Part shown: in pieces, positions 1 through 6,371 of the stretch
Position numbering within the stretch: the stretch's first letter is position 1
Layout of the letters: every line of letters begins with the position of its first letter
Assembly (NCBI GenBank): GCA_023228885.1
Contig: JALOAJ010000050.1
Coordinates: 1-12,194, forward strand
Length of the DNA stretch: 12,194 bases
Source of the DNA: Bacillota bacterium
Lineage (GTDB): Bacteria; Bacillota; Clostridia; Monoglobales; Firm-18
Reading direction: 5' to 3'
Position numbers and translations under genes: made by a program
Notes under the pieces: generated by a model
The model's database searches: none
The model's input: the letters and a program-made list of their open reading frames with translations, nothing else
What the model was told of the DNA's origin: nothing

Positions 1-64
1 GGCATGCCCGGGAGGGCATTTCCCGCTGTCTGAAATGAAAAGTTTAGTAAAACGAGGTGGAGAA

Positions 65-229
65 ATGATTTACAATTATATTGACGAAAATATGCCGGAA
101 TGGGCGCGTGAGGCTGTGCAATGGGCAGTTGATAACGGCATTGTAAAAGGTGACGAAAACGGATTGAATTTAGATGATAGGGATTTGCGGTATTTGGTAT
201 TTTTATATCGGTCAAAGGGGGTGCGGTAA
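65..229 (+). CDS. Small phage-type protein with SLH-like motif
   Basis: This gene encodes 54 residues. The ATG at 65 is preferred over the in-frame ATG at 35 because GAGGTGG lies just upstream of it. The protein carries MPEWAREAVQWAVDNGIVKG (residues about 10-29) followed by DENGLNL. This pattern, an aromatic/alanine-rich helix then 'NGIVKGDENG', is the same as in surface-layer-homology repeats and in short proteins of clostridial prophages, where it usually lies near tail or lysis genes. One incomplete SLH-like unit is present and there is no signal peptide, so a cell-wall role on its own is doubtful. Its stop codon is immediately followed by the ATG of the next gene, so the two are surely translated from one message. 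The precise function is unknown; phage origin is inferred from motif and neighbour. Confidence 0.7.
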   Translation: MIYNYIDENMPEWAREAVQWAVDNGIVKGDENGLNLDDRDLRYLVFLYRSKGVR

Positions 230-1120
230 ATGGCAAATGTATGGGATATGAACCAAAGCGATTATAATAAGTATCTGCAAAATAAAAAGAAATGGGAAAC
301 AGGCAGCGGGCCGGATACGGCGATGGCATCGATGGAAAACTCCGCGCTTCGTGAAAAATACGGGATAAGCGGGGATAATTATTCGTATAACGATTTGGTG
401 CGTCAACAGCCATATATGCCGAACCAATACACAAATGCGGCGGACAAGGCGCTTGCAGGGCTGGCGGGATACACTCGGTATCACGACCCGTATAATACTG
501 CCAATTTAAGGCGTGATATAGAGCGGTTTTCATACAACCCCGAAACAGACCCCAATTATCAGGCGTACAAGGATATGTATGCAAGGCAAGGACAGGCGGC
601 GCAGGGGCAGACGCTTTCAAATTTGACGGCGCTGTCCGGTGGGCGTAATAACTCGTGGGCAAGCGCGGCAACGGCACAGGTGGGGCAGGCATATGCGCAA
701 AAAACGGCGGATATGGTGCCGCAACTTGCGCAAGCTGCGTATAACAGGCTGCTGCAACGGTACGGGATAGAAACACAGGAAGCGAACAGAACATACAGCA
801 TGTGGCAAGACCAATACGGCAGGGCAAAGGACATGGCAGGGATGTACAGCAGCCTAAGCGAGCGGGAAATGCTAAACCGTCGACAGCGGGCGCAAGACGA
901 TGCCTCATACCGCAGCGCCGATTTGCAAAATGACATGACACAGTTTGAATATGGGCTGCAAAAGCAATATGCGCCGGCGGAGCGGGCATATAACTTGCGC
1001 AGGCTTGAAATGGCAACCGAAAAGGAAAAACTGATGCTTGAAGCATTGCCGGAACTGATAAGGCAAGATGTAGAAATGGGGTTAATTAACTTGGATAATG
1101 CAATAAAACCAGTTAAATAA
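230..1120 (+). CDS. Phage virion-like protein
   Basis: This gene encodes 296 residues and starts at the ATG directly abutting the previous stop, with AAAGGGGG upstream. The protein is soluble, without membrane segments, and rich in Gln, Ala, Tyr and Arg. Residues about 95-175 contain FSYNPETDPNYQAYKDMYAR, an 'ALSGGRNNSWA' stretch and an Ala/Gln-rich helix. From memory this block recurs in putative structural or ejection proteins of tailed phages of Firmicutes; no search was run. Residues about 180-290 are strongly helical and charged (ERAYNLRRLEMATEKEKLML), which suggests a coiled coil. No catalytic motif is visible. It may be an internal virion or connector-type protein, but the exact role is open. 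No other phage structural gene follows, so this looks like the end of a prophage or a remnant. Confidence 0.65.
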   Translation: MANVWDMNQSDYNKYLQNKKKWETGSGPDTAMASMENSALREKYGISGDNYSYNDLVRQQPYMPNQYTNAADKALAGLAGYTRYHDPYNTANLRRDIERFSYNPETDPNYQAYKDMYARQGQAAQGQTLSNLTALSGGRNNSWASAATAQVGQAYAQKTADMVPQLAQAAYNRLLQRYGIETQEANRTYSMWQDQYGRAKDMAGMYSSLSEREMLNRRQRAQDDASYRSADLQNDMTQFEYGLQKQYAPAERAYNLRRLEMATEKEKLMLEALPELIRQDVEMGLINLDNAIKPVK

Positions 1121-1193
1121 GAGGACATACAAATAGAACGGTTCGACAAAACAAGATAAGCGCCTGTTTTATATATTTGGAAAGAAACCAAAA

Positions 1194-1231
1194 AATAAAA
1201 AATAAAGCGATGAAAACCTTTGTTTTTTATT
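1194..1231 (+). terminator. AT-rich hairpin behind the phage genes
   Basis: The arms 1194-1207 and 1218-1231 pair over 14 positions with one G-T wobble around a 10-base loop. The 3' arm contains six consecutive T. It lies 74 bases after the stop of the virion-like gene and could end its message. The stem is almost entirely A-T, so the terminator call is weak. Confidence 0.35.
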
Positions 1232-1258
1232 GATAAATTTCCATTATTATTATATAAT
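1230..1258 (+). promoter_or_regulatory. Sigma-A promoter of the two-component operon
   Basis: TTGATA (1230-1235) and TATAAT (1253-1258) are separated by exactly 17 bases, a near-perfect housekeeping promoter. Transcription would begin near 1265. That leaves a leader of about 58 bases before the response regulator start. Confidence 0.75.
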
Positions 1259-1260
1259 AG

Positions 1261-1303
1261 GGGTGTTGAATAAAGGGTGTTATTCAACACCCTTATTTTT
1301 TTT
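1261..1303 (+). terminator. Terminator with competing hairpin (possible attenuator)
   Basis: The arms 1273-1280 (AAGGGTGT) and 1287-1294 (ACACCCTT) form a perfect 8-bp stem with a 6-base loop. An A and eight T follow, which is a classical intrinsic terminator. The same 3' arm can also pair with an upstream copy: 1261-1272 pairs perfectly with 1281-1292 over 12 bp. The two structures exclude each other. The element lies only 20 bases upstream of the response regulator ATG and downstream of its best promoter. It may end read-through from the phage genes, attenuate the operon, or do both. Confidence 0.65.
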
Positions 1304-1323
1304 GAAGAAAAGGGGGAGGCTTT

Positions 1324-2004
1324 ATGACAAAAGTGTTGGTCGTTGATGATGATGTAAACATTTGCGAGCTGCTCCGTCTGTATCTTACAAAAGAAGGTTA
1401 TGAGGTGCTGATTGCACACAACGGCGTTAAGGCGCTGGAATTGTTTGCTGCAAACTCGCCTTCTGTTGTGTTGCTTGATATAATGCTGCCCGGAAAGGAC
1501 GGCTGGCAAGTTTGCAGGAATATACGAAATATGTCGAAGGTACCGATAATTATGCTTACCGCAAAAGGCGAAACATACGATAAGGTTATGGGGCTTGGGC
1601 TGGGGGCGGATGATTATATCGTAAAGCCTTTTGAAACAAAAGAGCTTATAGCGCGCATTAAGGCGGTGTTGCGGCGATACGGTACTCCGGATGAAAAGGT
1701 AAACGCGGTAGTTGAATATGAGAATATAAAGATAGACATTATAAATCATGAGCTGGTTGTGGCAGGCAAAAAAGTTGAAATTCCGCCCAAGGAGCTTGAG
1801 CTGCTTTATTTTCTTTCCTCAAACCCAAACAAGGCATATTCGCGCGATAAGCTACTAAATGAGGTGTGGGGCTTTGAATTTTACGGCGATACGCGCACCG
1901 TTGACGTTCATATTAAGCGGATACGGGGCAAAATTGAGGGGGCAAGCGATAAGTGGGAGCTTAAAACTGTATGGGGTATAGGGTATAAGTTCGAGGTGCT
2001 TTAA
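1324..2004 (+). CDS. OmpR/PhoB-family response regulator
   Basis: The 226-residue protein has the usual family length. Residues 1-120 form the receiver domain: acidic pocket D8-D10, phospho-acceptor D52 (in LLDIMLPGKDG), T79 and K101 (VKPF). Residues about 127-226 form the winged-helix DNA-binding domain, with the typical 'RTVDVHIKRIRGKI' recognition helix and the 'VWGIGYKF' wing. The start is ATG behind AAGGGGGAGG. The sensor kinase gene follows 20 bases after the stop, so this is its cognate regulator, phosphorylated on D52 to change DNA binding. A htrA-like protease gene after the kinase makes an envelope-stress role like that of CssR reasonable, but this is inference from position. No sequence feature specifies the target genes. 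Confidence 0.95.
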   Translation: MTKVLVVDDDVNICELLRLYLTKEGYEVLIAHNGVKALELFAANSPSVVLLDIMLPGKDGWQVCRNIRNMSKVPIIMLTAKGETYDKVMGLGLGADDYIVKPFETKELIARIKAVLRRYGTPDEKVNAVVEYENIKIDIINHELVVAGKKVEIPPKELELLYFLSSNPNKAYSRDKLLNEVWGFEFYGDTRTVDVHIKRIRGKIEGASDKWELKTVWGIGYKFEVL

Positions 2005-2024
2005 ATTGAAAGGAGCGCTGCGCT

Positions 2025-3440
2025 GTGAAAAGAAGCATTTTTGCGCCTCTTATGTGGCTGAGCATAACAATTATTCTTGTAAGCGCCCTTGTTATGGGGT
2101 TTGTTCATATCGTGCTGATTGACCGATATGTTATTTCCGCCAAAACAACCGCCTTGCTGCAAAGCGCTGAAAGAATCAGCGAGCTTACCGCGGCATTGTC
2201 GGTAAACTACTCACCGCAGCTTCAAAACTTTTATACCCTCAACATGGACCTTATTACGCAAAACACACAGTCGCATATAATAGTAACCGATGTAAACGGC
2301 AGGGTTTTAAAATTTTCAACCCCGGATAAAAAATATATTGTTAATAAAAATATAAATATCGATGATTTTCAGGCTGTTATGCAAGGAGAAAATGTTTATA
2401 AAGTCGGGGCATTTGACTATATTTTCGGACAGCGTATTTATACCGTGGCGGTGCCGGTAAGGGTGCAAAACAAGGTGCATGGGGCGGTGTTTTTAAATTC
2501 GCCCATGCCTGAAATGCATCGCGACCGAAATACACTATTCTCCATGTTAGTCGTTTCCGCTTTGATATCTTCAATAGTGGCTTTTGCTCTTTCGTATATC
2601 ATTTCAAAAAAGATTACAAAACCGATAAGGGAGCTTAGCAGCGTAGCCCACCATTTGGCAAAAGGGAATTATGAAAAGCGCGTTGAAATAAGCAATGTAA
2701 GCGAACTTGCCGAGCTTGGGGAGGCGTTTAACACCATGGCGGAGGCAATAGAAAACCACGAGACGGTGAGAACAACATTTATTGCAAATGTTTCACACGA
2801 CCTTAGAACGCCGATGACAACCATAACCGGCTTTGTGCAAGGAATGCTGGACGGCACGATACCGCCCGAGCAGTATAACAAATATTTAAAAATTGTGCAA
2901 AGTGAGGCGCTGCGCTTGGCAAGCTTGGTAAGCACCTTTTTGGACATTTCAAAATATGAAGAGGATAGAATGCCGCTTTATAAAACGCAATTTGATATAA
3001 GCGAGATGATACGGGTGGCGCTTGCGTCATTTGAAGCAAAAATAAAAGAAAAGGATATAGAAGCAAGCTTTGAGTTTGACAGCGAAAACACTTTTGTTTT
3101 TGCCGATGAAAATGAAATTTACAGAGTTATAATGAATTTGCTTGAAAATGCCGTGAAGTTTGCAAACGATGGAGGTAAAATATCTATCAAATGTATTCCG
3201 AAGGGTAAAAAAACACTCATTAGCGTTGCAAATACGGGCGAAGGCATTTCAAGCGAAGACGAAAAATATATTTGGGGCAGGTTTTATAAGTCGGACAAAT
3301 CCCGCAGCACCCCCAATAAAGGTTATGGTTTGGGGCTTTTTATTGTCAAAAGCATAATAAACCGGCACGGCGAAAAAATAAATTTAAACACATCTCAAGA
3401 TATAACCGAATTTTCTTTCACATTACCTACGCATGACTAA
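2025..3440 (+). CDS. Membrane sensor histidine kinase (HAMP-HisKA-HATPase)
   Basis: The 471-residue protein starts at GTG 2025 with AAGGAG upstream. A first membrane segment spans about 9-31. An extracytoplasmic sensor of about 135 residues follows (TDVNGRVLKFSTPDKK, reminiscent of a small PAS/CACHE fold), then a second membrane segment at about 171-194. HAMP covers about 195-247. The H-box FIANVSHDLRTP carries the phosphorylated H258. The ATPase shows the N-box NLLENAVKFA (N375), a G1 box VANTGEGIS, the F-box IWGRFYKSDKSR and the G2 box GYGLGLFIVKSI. In G1 the usual Asp-containing DNGxGI reads NTGEGI, a variant from memory common in this kinase type. It is the partner of the upstream regulator, and the signal it senses cannot be read from sequence. 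The stop is followed by a 109-base gap before htrA. Confidence 0.95.
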   Translation: MKRSIFAPLMWLSITIILVSALVMGFVHIVLIDRYVISAKTTALLQSAERISELTAALSVNYSPQLQNFYTLNMDLITQNTQSHIIVTDVNGRVLKFSTPDKKYIVNKNINIDDFQAVMQGENVYKVGAFDYIFGQRIYTVAVPVRVQNKVHGAVFLNSPMPEMHRDRNTLFSMLVVSALISSIVAFALSYIISKKITKPIRELSSVAHHLAKGNYEKRVEISNVSELAELGEAFNTMAEAIENHETVRTTFIANVSHDLRTPMTTITGFVQGMLDGTIPPEQYNKYLKIVQSEALRLASLVSTFLDISKYEEDRMPLYKTQFDISEMIRVALASFEAKIKEKDIEASFEFDSENTFVFADENEIYRVIMNLLENAVKFANDGGKISIKCIPKGKKTLISVANTGEGISSEDEKYIWGRFYKSDKSRSTPNKGYGLGLFIVKSIINRHGEKINLNTSQDITEFSFTLPTHD

Positions 3441-3485
3441 TCAACTTGATATTTACAATTTGTTAACGAAAATGATTAGGGTATG

Positions 3486-3494
3486 TGATATTAT
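3486..3494 (+). promoter_or_regulatory. Possible extended -10 promoter for htrA
   Basis: TG-A-TATTAT (3486-3494) is an extended -10 element in the 109-base gap before the protease gene. No good -35 hexamer lies 17 bases upstream, as expected for an extended -10 promoter or one needing an activator. The AT-rich stretch 3450-3470 contains TTTACA- and GTTAAC-like words that could bind the neighbouring regulator, but no clear direct repeat is visible. Confidence 0.4.
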
Positions 3495-3549
3495 AGTATC
3501 GTAACAATGGGCTTTTAGTCAAAGGAAGCCAACATAGGGAGGTATAATT

Positions 3550-4818
3550 ATGTTTTTCGGTAATTTTGGAGAAGATGAAAACAAGACAGAAATTGAAAAT
3601 GCACAGATAATCGAAGAAAACGCCTACGCATGGAACAAGGACGATTATCAATGCAAAACAGTTTACGGCACTGCCCGTCCGCTTAACAAGAAAAGAAAGC
3701 TTTTAAAAGGAAAAAGCGGGTTTTTTAAATATACCGCGGCGGTTATTGCCGGAATGTTTGCTGGGGCGATAATATTTGCAAGTGCAAGCGCCTATGTGCT
3801 GCAATCGCAAGCGCCCAAAATGCCAAGCAAGGTTTCGCAATCGGCGGCGCCTTCAAATGTAACAGGCGCTTCAACGGTTGGCATGTTCGATGGTCAGATG
3901 TCAATTGTGGATATTGCAAAAAAGGCGGGGCCTGCGGTTGTTGGCGTCGTCAGCAAAATGACAACATCAACCTTTTTTGGTATGATGCAAGAACAAGAAG
4001 GCGGGGGCTCCGGTATTATTATACGCCCTGACGGCTACATTATCACAAATCAGCATGTTATAGAAGGCGCATCATCGGTTAAGGTTATTTTAAGCACCGG
4101 CAAGGAATACGAAGCAAAGCTTATAGGGCAAGATAAAAAGACCGATTTGGCGGTCATTAAAATAGAAGAAAACTCACTTCCCACAGCGGAGCTCGGCGAA
4201 TCGTCCGCTCTTGAGGTTGGTGAACTTGCAGTTGCAATCGGCAACCCGCTTGGGCAAGAATTTGCCGGATCTGTAACGGCAGGTGTTATAAGCGCCCTAA
4301 ACAGAACAATGAACGTTGACGGCAGGCAATACACCCTTATTCAAACAGATGCTGCCATTAACCCCGGAAACAGCGGCGGAGCGCTTGTCAATAAATTTGG
4401 GCAGGTTGTGGGAATTAACACGGTGAAAATAGGTGCAAGCGGTTACGAGGGCATGGGTTTTGCTATTCCGGTTGATATTGCCATGCCGATAATAAACGAA
4501 CTGTTAGAGGACGGTTATGTTAAAGGCAGACCGGTTATTGGGTTGTCGCTTCGGGAAATCAATGAGCCCACATCCAAAAGGTATAACCTGCCGATGGGCT
4601 TGTATGTGTTAGAAGTTATGGAGTTTAGCGGTGCGGAAAAAGCGGGAGTTAAGGTTTCCGATATTATAACAAAGGCAAACGGCAAGGAAGTTAAAACGGT
4701 TGACGAGTTAAATAAAATAAGAGACACCTTTAAAGCGGGTGACAGCGTTGAACTTACAATAATAAGGGAAGAAAGGGTTTTAAATATAACGGTTGTTTTA
4801 GGCGAGGAAAAGCCTTAA
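3550..4818 (+). CDS. htrA: HtrA/DegP-like membrane-anchored serine protease
   Basis: The 422-residue protein starts at ATG behind AGGGAGG. An acidic cytoplasmic N-terminus of about 55 residues ends in a Lys/Arg cluster (KKRKLLKGK). A single membrane anchor follows at about 60-84, placing the protease outside the membrane. The trypsin-like domain (about 115-320) shows the complete triad: H169 in TNQHVIEG, D199 in KKTDLAVIKI and S275 in NPGNSGGALVN. A single PDZ domain occupies about 328-420 (GLYVLEVMEFSGAEKAGVK). One PDZ and an N-terminal anchor match the HtrA type of Firmicutes rather than periplasmic DegP with two PDZ domains. It degrades or refolds damaged exported proteins. The upstream two-component pair suggests CssRS-like control. 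The next gene starts 35 bases downstream with no terminator between, so the two are probably co-transcribed. Confidence 0.93.
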   Translation: MFFGNFGEDENKTEIENAQIIEENAYAWNKDDYQCKTVYGTARPLNKKRKLLKGKSGFFKYTAAVIAGMFAGAIIFASASAYVLQSQAPKMPSKVSQSAAPSNVTGASTVGMFDGQMSIVDIAKKAGPAVVGVVSKMTTSTFFGMMQEQEGGGSGIIIRPDGYIITNQHVIEGASSVKVILSTGKEYEAKLIGQDKKTDLAVIKIEENSLPTAELGESSALEVGELAVAIGNPLGQEFAGSVTAGVISALNRTMNVDGRQYTLIQTDAAINPGNSGGALVNKFGQVVGINTVKIGASGYEGMGFAIPVDIAMPIINELLEDGYVKGRPVIGLSLREINEPTSKRYNLPMGLYVLEVMEFSGAEKAGVKVSDIITKANGKEVKTVDELNKIRDTFKAGDSVELTIIREERVLNITVVLGEEKP

Positions 4819-4853
4819 TTAAAATACCTAACATTAAAAGGACGGTTAAATCT

Positions 4854-5465
4854 ATGCATTCGGGCAAAAACAACAGCAAAAAAGATTTAATTGCGTTGCA
4901 AAAGGAAATATTAAGGTGCCGCTTGTGTGAGCATGATTTTGGATACAAGCCTCGTCCCGTGGTGCAGGGTAGCCATAACGCCAAAATTATGCAAATAAGC
5001 CAGGCGCCGTCAAAGACAGTTCATGAGACGGGAAAACCGTTTAACGATGCCAGCGGAAAAAAGCTTGTCACCGATTGGTACAAAATATCGTGGGAGGATT
5101 TTTACAGCCCTGAAAAGTTTTATATTGTGTCAATGGCGCATTGTTATCCCGGCAAAGCCCCCGGCGGGGGCGACCGCCGTCCGCCGAAAATTTGCTCGCA
5201 GCAATGGCTTTCAAAGGAAATTGAGCTTGTTGACAACAAACTTTACATTATAATAGGCGGGTTTGCGGCTAAATTGTTTTTTCCAAACGAAAGTTTTACC
5301 GAACTTGTTTTTGAAGATAGGGAAATTAACAATAAACCCGCATACATTATGCCCCACCCATCGCCGCTGAATGTGAAATGGTTTAAGGATAACCCCGCTT
5401 TTGCGGAAAAAAGAATTATAAAAATAAGAGACGATGTTAATAGATTGCTAAAGGGCGCCCGCTAA
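4854..5465 (+). CDS. Uracil-DNA-glycosylase-family Fe-S protein
   Basis: The 203-residue protein starts at ATG behind AAAGGACGG. Four cysteines, C22, C25 (CRLC), C97 and C114, have the spacing that holds a [4Fe-4S] cluster in family 4 uracil-DNA glycosylases. Motif 2 is well kept as PHPSPLN (167-173). Motif 1, normally GEAPGxxED...GxPF.G, is altered to QAPSKTVHETGKPFNDASG (50-68): the first Gly-Glu and the Gly after Pro are replaced, while the GKPF segment and an AxG are retained. The fold is therefore convincing, but canonical uracil excision is not assured; a variant base-excision enzyme or a nucleic-acid binding role is possible. It is the last gene of the unit with htrA, and the terminator stem begins inside its last codons. 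Confidence 0.8.
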   Translation: MHSGKNNSKKDLIALQKEILRCRLCEHDFGYKPRPVVQGSHNAKIMQISQAPSKTVHETGKPFNDASGKKLVTDWYKISWEDFYSPEKFYIVSMAHCYPGKAPGGGDRRPPKICSQQWLSKEIELVDNKLYIIIGGFAAKLFFPNESFTELVFEDREINNKPAYIMPHPSPLNVKWFKDNPAFAEKRIIKIRDDVNRLLKGAR

Positions 5466-5484
5466 TTATGGTGGGCGTTTTTTT
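5456..5484 (+). terminator. Intrinsic terminator
   Basis: CGCCCGC (5456-5462) pairs with GTGGGCG (5471-5477), seven pairs with one G-T wobble, around an 8-base loop. Seven T follow (5478-5484). The stem overlaps the last codons of the glycosylase-like gene and ends the upstream transcription unit. Confidence 0.9.
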
Positions 5485-5503
5485 AAAAAGCAACTAAAAT
5501 TAA

Positions 5504-5532
5504 TTGACACGGCATAGGGATAATAGTATAAT
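5504..5532 (+). promoter_or_regulatory. Consensus sigma-A promoter
   Basis: TTGACA (5504-5509) and TATAAT (5527-5532) are both perfect hexamers with a 17-base spacer. Transcription should begin near 5539 and drive the membrane protein gene and, by read-through, GMP synthase. Confidence 0.9.
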
Positions 5533-5545
5533 ATAATTTGTCTTT

Positions 5546-5582
5546 TAGATAAGTGCAAATGCTATCTTTTGCATGGTTTTTT
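5546..5582 (+). promoter_or_regulatory. Leader hairpin before the membrane protein gene
   Basis: TGCAAA (5554-5559) pairs with TTTGCA (5568-5573), followed by TGG and six T. An alternative stem pairs AGATA (5547-5551) with TATCT (5563-5567) and overlaps its loop. This looks like a small attenuator, but the stems are short and A-T rich. It lies 9-35 bases after the predicted transcription start. Confidence 0.25.
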
Positions 5583-5607
5583 AAGTTTTTTTGAAAGGAT
5601 TTCATTT

Positions 5608-6324
5608 ATGAAAAAAAGAATTGATTGGGGAAAGGCAGTTGCAACATCTGTTTTCGTAACATTGCTTATATCGGCGGCATATGTGATTATAATGATTATA
5701 TTCTCACCTTCAACCGGCGAAAATGTCTTGCCGAGCGATAGAACAAAATCCGACTATGTTTTAATGCTTTTACAATGCGTAATGGGTATGTTGGCAATGT
5801 TGCTGCCCGGTTTTATAGAGCACAAAGTTAAAATCATAATTCCCTCCCGAATGCTTATAATGTATGCCCTGTTTTTGTATGCGTCTATCTATTTGGGGGA
5901 TGTCAGAAACTTTTACTACACCATTCCTCATTGGGATACAATTCTTCACACTTTCAGCGGCGGGATGTTAGGCGCGCTTGGGTTTTCGCTTGCAATTTTG
6001 CTAAATGATATTGACAAAGTTCCCATACAATTAAACGCTTCGTTTGTTGCAATATTTACTTTTTGTTTTGCCGTTACCTTAGGCGTTGTTTGGGAAATAT
6101 ACGAATACACTTTTGATGGGCTTTTGGGGCTGAACATGCAAAAATATATTACGCAATCAGGTGAAATATTGGTTGGGCGCGCAGCCCTTGCCGACACAAT
6201 GAAGGATTTAATTGTTGATTGCGCCGGCGCTTTTGTCATATCAATCAGCGGTTACATATCTTTAAAATATAAAAAGGGTTGGGTTGAAAGACTGTTGCTA
6301 AAACGCAAAAAGACAGGCATATAA
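5608..6324 (+). CDS. Six-helix membrane protein, DUF2238/YjdF-like
   Basis: I chose the ATG at 5608 (238 residues) because AAAGGA precedes it at proper distance. The in-frame ATG at 5569 has no ribosome binding site and lies in the leader hairpin. Hydrophobic segments at about 9-33, 50-70, 80-97, 112-132, 143-166 and 200-219 indicate six membrane helices. Polar residues repeat near the membrane: H108, D110 and H114 in IPHWDTILHTFSGG, E163 and E166 in VWEIYEYTFD, then D196, D200 and D204 in LADTMKDLIVDCAGA. This WDxxLH ... WEIxE ... DTMxDLIxDxxGA pattern resembles the DUF2238/YjdF-type membrane proteins, whose function is not established. The clustered His and acidic residues could bind a metal or an ion. 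guaA follows after 47 bases with no terminator, so the two genes are likely an operon. Confidence 0.8.
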   Translation: MKKRIDWGKAVATSVFVTLLISAAYVIIMIIFSPSTGENVLPSDRTKSDYVLMLLQCVMGMLAMLLPGFIEHKVKIIIPSRMLIMYALFLYASIYLGDVRNFYYTIPHWDTILHTFSGGMLGALGFSLAILLNDIDKVPIQLNASFVAIFTFCFAVTLGVVWEIYEYTFDGLLGLNMQKYITQSGEILVGRAALADTMKDLIVDCAGAFVISISGYISLKYKKGWVERLLLKRKKTGI

Positions 6325-6371
6325 ACAATCCTTACAAGCCTTTTTATCGCAAAATAAAGGGAGGTCTTTTT

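Noticed and set aside
4..19. Hairpin ATGCCC-GGGA-GGGCAT at the left edge
   Set aside because: Only six pairs and no T-tract after it; the region before is not visible, so no role can be assigned.
559..1749. Long reading frame on the - strand across the phage gene and the response regulator
   Set aside because: It lies opposite two well-supported genes, has Cys/Ser-rich composition typical of a shadow frame, and has no ribosome binding site.
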